Shown: piece after piece, positions 61,003 through 64,000 of the stretch
Numbering within the stretch: the stretch's first letter is position 1
Layout of the letters: every line of letters starts with the position of its first letter
Assembly (NCBI GenBank): GCA_029204225.1
Contig: CM055114.1
Span: 11,531,634-11,595,633, forward strand
Origin: Diphasiastrum complanatum
Taxonomy: Eukaryota > Streptophyta > Lycopodiopsida > Lycopodiales > Lycopodiaceae
DNA: 64,000 nucleotides
Direction: 5' to 3'
Notes under the pieces: generated by a model
Databases searched by the model: none
Told to the model about the DNA's origin: nothing
The model's input: only the letters and a program-made list of their open reading frames with translations
Program-made: the position numbers and the translations under genes

Positions 61003-61744
61003 AGCCCTGGATAAATGTTAGGCCTCGAGAATAGCAAAAAACTAACTAATATCGAGGGCTAACGCATACAAAGAGATAACAATTTATAGTTGAAAATTTG
61101 ATGATCCTTGCTTTGCACAACTATTGAAAAATTGATGATTTTGTGTTGGACTTGAGGGGCAATGATGGGGGCTAGGCTAGCAAAATGCTCTAAAAGAAGA
61201 AAAAAATAATGTCAAAAGTCATGTTGACAGGTTTGAAACCATTTTTTATGAATCCTTAAGTCCTAAATTGTTACAGCCCCCATATTTGTGTAAAATAACA
61301 TTTATTCAGGTCAGGTCCTTCAAGGTGAAAGTAAATTATGGTAACACATAAGAATTAAAACTTTTGCTATGTAAAATTCTTGGGAGTAACAAAAATTAAC
61401 TAATAGACATGATTAACATATACATAGAGGTAACATTTATCAAGGAATGACCATAGATATATATATATAAGACTATTGCAAGAGAAAACTACAATAGTTT
61501 TTTGTTATAAGGTACTTACAAGTTAGCTGTTTATAGTCTTCAAATGTAGTATTTCATCAGACAATGTGTAACATGCAATATAGTGGAGAAATAAGTCCCA
61601 AGGAATATATAATCAAGTATCACATAATTGGCCTTTGGGCTCATAGTAGACAGGTGGCAGGTTTTAATTGGATCTGATCACAAATGTTTAAACTCATACT
61701 CGTTTGGGCCTTCCAATTGAAAGGCCCAAACTTCAATTATGCTC

Positions 61745-64000
61745 GTTAGCAGGCTTGGGCAGCGCTTTTTGCTCTACTTTAGACGGTTGAGCTCTTCTAC
61801 AGCGCGGGGTTACAGTTTCTTGGGCTGCTGTTTTTGCTCTACTTTAGAAGTTTGAGCTCTTCTTCAGCATGGGGTTCTGCCTTGTGGCATGTCCCCTTTG
61901 CTTTTTTTTGCTTTTGAGAAGCTAAGATACACATGTTTCTTTAAGCTCTTGAGGCGGCCCCTTTGTGCTCCCTCCAAAAGTGTTCCCTCCTACTCCCCTT
62001 CCTTGTTCTTGTATGTGAGTTTTTCAATTCACGGATGGTCTTCTACCTTTGCTCCCTCTCCATTAACCTGACCCACTGTTTCAAGTTGAGCTTCTGCTTG
62101 TGTTTTTAAACACACATTTGTTTTAGTTACCCGGTTTCCTGTCCGTGACCTAGTCCTTTCGCTTCTGCTTGTGTTTACTACTACTTTTGTTACCTGGAAA
62201 GTGTCTTCTGTTTTGCCCTTGGGAATTTACCCCCCTTTCCTTTTCTTATGGCCAACCTTCTCTTAAGCATAACAAGCCCGTTCCTCCCTCCTCCAAATCA
62301 CCCATCTTTGCTTTTGCTCTACATAGACAAGTGGTTGCTCCTAATTTCATTAGTGCCCCCAACAACATTCCAATAAACCCCAGAGGGCTTCTGCCCCTTC
62401 CTTCTGCAGCTAATACCTTAGTCAGCTAGTTAGATGCTCTCAAACATAATACCTCTCATTCTACGGCACTTCCCCCCTCAGTGGATAAATGGTCTAACTT
62501 GAAGCTGGTCAACATTACTGTCGATTGAAGCTCTTAATGCTTCATAGTCTTTGCTTTTTGATACTTCTATGGTCTTCTTTTTTGGAACTCTTGTTGCTGA
62601 TTTGTCTCTCGTCAAAGAGTTTATTCATCTTTTCTTGACCCCATGCTCTTTTCGCTTCCTTCATTTTAGCTCGTTGGGTGATAGCAGCAGGTTTAATATC
62701 ATTCGTTTTGTAGATATTAAACCTGCTGCTATCAATGAGATATCTGAGACTGTTCAGAGTTAGTGAGAGAGTTGAGCACTGAAGAGATGCCAGTTGAGTC
62801 TGCAAATGGTCTACGTACCATATAATCCTGGACATTATCCTCTTCTTAGTTAGTTTTGATTTAGTTATGTTGTTTGACGGCATTGCTCCGTCTTGGTTCC
62901 ACTTTTATCTGATGTACTTGTTCGTCTTCTGGCATGGAAAAGACGTTAATAAAGCTTTCTTTCTTTCTTTTTAGGTTTGGCTCTAGTACAGTTGTTTGTG
63001 ATAAATTCAACAACTCTTCTATCTCTGCTTTCAAGTTCAACAAGGGTTTCAGTCCTAGGAATGCCGATTCTATTTCCCTTCCATTACGCTTTACTCTTCC
63101 TTTCTTTCTGGCTAGGCTTAAATGTCTTCTCTTCGTCTTCTTTCTAGTCTTGGAGAAGTCCTTAAATTTGCTGTTGATTTTGAATCTCTTTTTTCTCCTC
63201 ATATGAGTGCGTGCATCCTTTGGAAGTTAACTAATGTTACTCCTTCCCTGCTTAGTATCTTTGACAGTGAGGAGTATTTTGAGCAGCCGATTCACTTCGA
63301 TTCTCTTCTATCTTTTTGCAAAACCTGTCTCAGTCTCTCTCTTTACTCTTGTCTGAATGCTACTGGTGTTCCTCCTTCTCCTACCCTTGCTAGTGTAATG
63401 AGCTTGGCCTCAATATCCTTCCACATGGCACAATTCTCAAATATCTTGGTTTTCCCCTTGGAGCCTCCCTCTATGAAAGAGATCATTTTAATTGGATTTT
63501 TGAGAGAATACCTTCCAAGATCTCTCATTGGAATTCCTCTGATCTTTCCTTTACTGCGAGACTTATCATCCTCAAACACATTACCGCTTCCTATTTTACT
63601 CACTTCCTCTTCATCTGATTCTTCCCTCCCTCTTGTTCCCTCTCCATTGCAACGGTATTCAGAAAATTCTTGTGGAACAACGGCCCTAGTCTGCTGAACT
63701 GGGATATTTGCACGACTCCTATCAAACTGGGTCAATCTACTCTACTGATAGGGAGCCTAGCTCTACCTTCTCTTGGTTCAACTCTAAATGGAAAATTTTC
63801 GATCCCCACCATATTTGGAAGGCCAGGTTTCATCATAAGATCCATCCTGGTAACTCTTTGAATCCTCCAGCTTGCTCTTCCTGTCTTTTATTGCACGTTT
63901 CCATGTTAGGTTTAGGAGATTCAGTCATACCGACTTACTGCTGAACGATATTTTGTTTGATGATGTTGTTGCCAATTCCTTTTGGCATTGTCTTAGAGTT
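61745..64000 (+). mobile_element. decayed LINE, continues past window end
   Basis: Same family and strand as the remnant at 2.0-2.9 kb. A short tandem duplication (65-bp period, 'tttttgctctacttta' at 61,766 and 61,831) lies at the 5' side. About 61.9-62.8 kb may be ORF1 remnants (FFFGTLVADLSLVKEF near 62,580). Clear ORF2 homology starts near 63,400: LGFPLGASLYERDHFNWIF, LIILKHITASYFTHFLF, FLWNNGPSLLNWD (63,670-63,710). Then comes the C-terminal HTDLLLNDILFDDVVANSFW (63,925-63,985), typical of the region after the RT in plant LINEs. Frames change repeatedly. The 5' RT motifs (FADD) are missing or unrecognisable. Confidence 0.75.
62679..62734. repeat. 22-bp perfect inverted repeat with 12-nt loop
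   Basis: Left arm 62,679-62,700 (TGATAGCAGCAGGTTTAATATC without mismatch to the right arm, 62,713-62,734) around a 12-nt loop. It lies within the decayed LINE. Confidence 0.92.

Larger units (their letters stand above)
59256..61740. other. no gene recognised
   Basis: AT-rich sequence with short frames only; two GT microsatellites are annotated separately. Confidence 0.5.

Overview
This window is nuclear DNA from a land plant. The evidence is a GDSL esterase/lipase gene and an ortholog of the plant meiotic gene PRD1, both with spliceosomal introns. There is also a nuclear tRNA-Glu gene, plant-type Ty1/copia and Ty3/gypsy elements primed by initiator tRNA-Met, LINEs, a Harbinger-type MITE and very long (CT)n/(GT)n tracts. 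Genes are sparse and nested, decayed retrotransposons dominate, so the genome is probably large. Species or clade cannot be fixed from the sequence; a fern, lycophyte or other TE-rich plant is possible, but that is a guess.

Layout. 1-2.0 kb: no gene. 2.0-3.5 kb: LINE reverse-transcriptase remnant and an internally deleted copia remnant. 4.1-7.7 kb: decayed copia element (+). 9.3-10.4 kb: LTR-like sequence with a tRNA primer site (-). 12,277-17,527: young gypsy-type element with 920-bp LTRs and a perfect 5-bp target duplication. It carries gag and protease sequence but no reverse transcriptase, RNase H or integrase, so it is non-autonomous. 17.7-18.5 kb: a foldback repeat and a GC-rich GGCGCC repeat. 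19,820-21,794: GDSL esterase/lipase gene with five exons and an intact catalytic set. 22-25 kb: repeats and palindromes. 25.4-28.4 kb: decayed copia (-) beside a gypsy gag fragment (-). 28.4-34.6 kb: no recognisable gene. 34.6 kb: tRNA-Glu(CTC). 35,614-45,482: PRD1 (-), nine exons all in phase. 46.4-48.1 kb: copia 3' end and LTR. 48.1-57.7 kb: a second non-autonomous gypsy-type element (-), whose 3' LTR is split by a nearly intact copia element (49,368-55,258). 58.9 kb: Harbinger-like MITE. 61.7-64.0 kb: LINE running off the window.

The two cellular genes are unrelated. The GDSL enzyme is predicted to be secreted. PRD1 is needed for meiotic double-strand breaks. Most of what is unusual lies in the transposable elements. 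The two non-autonomous gypsy-type elements, on opposite strands, share a leader with five regularly spaced small stem-loops (GTGCT...AGCAC). The nested copia element appears to have AG...GT LTR ends instead of TG...CA. Two unrelated copia copies have both lost the integrase catalytic glutamate.

All exon models, repeat alignments and mismatch counts were made by eye and should be confirmed by alignment and RNA data.
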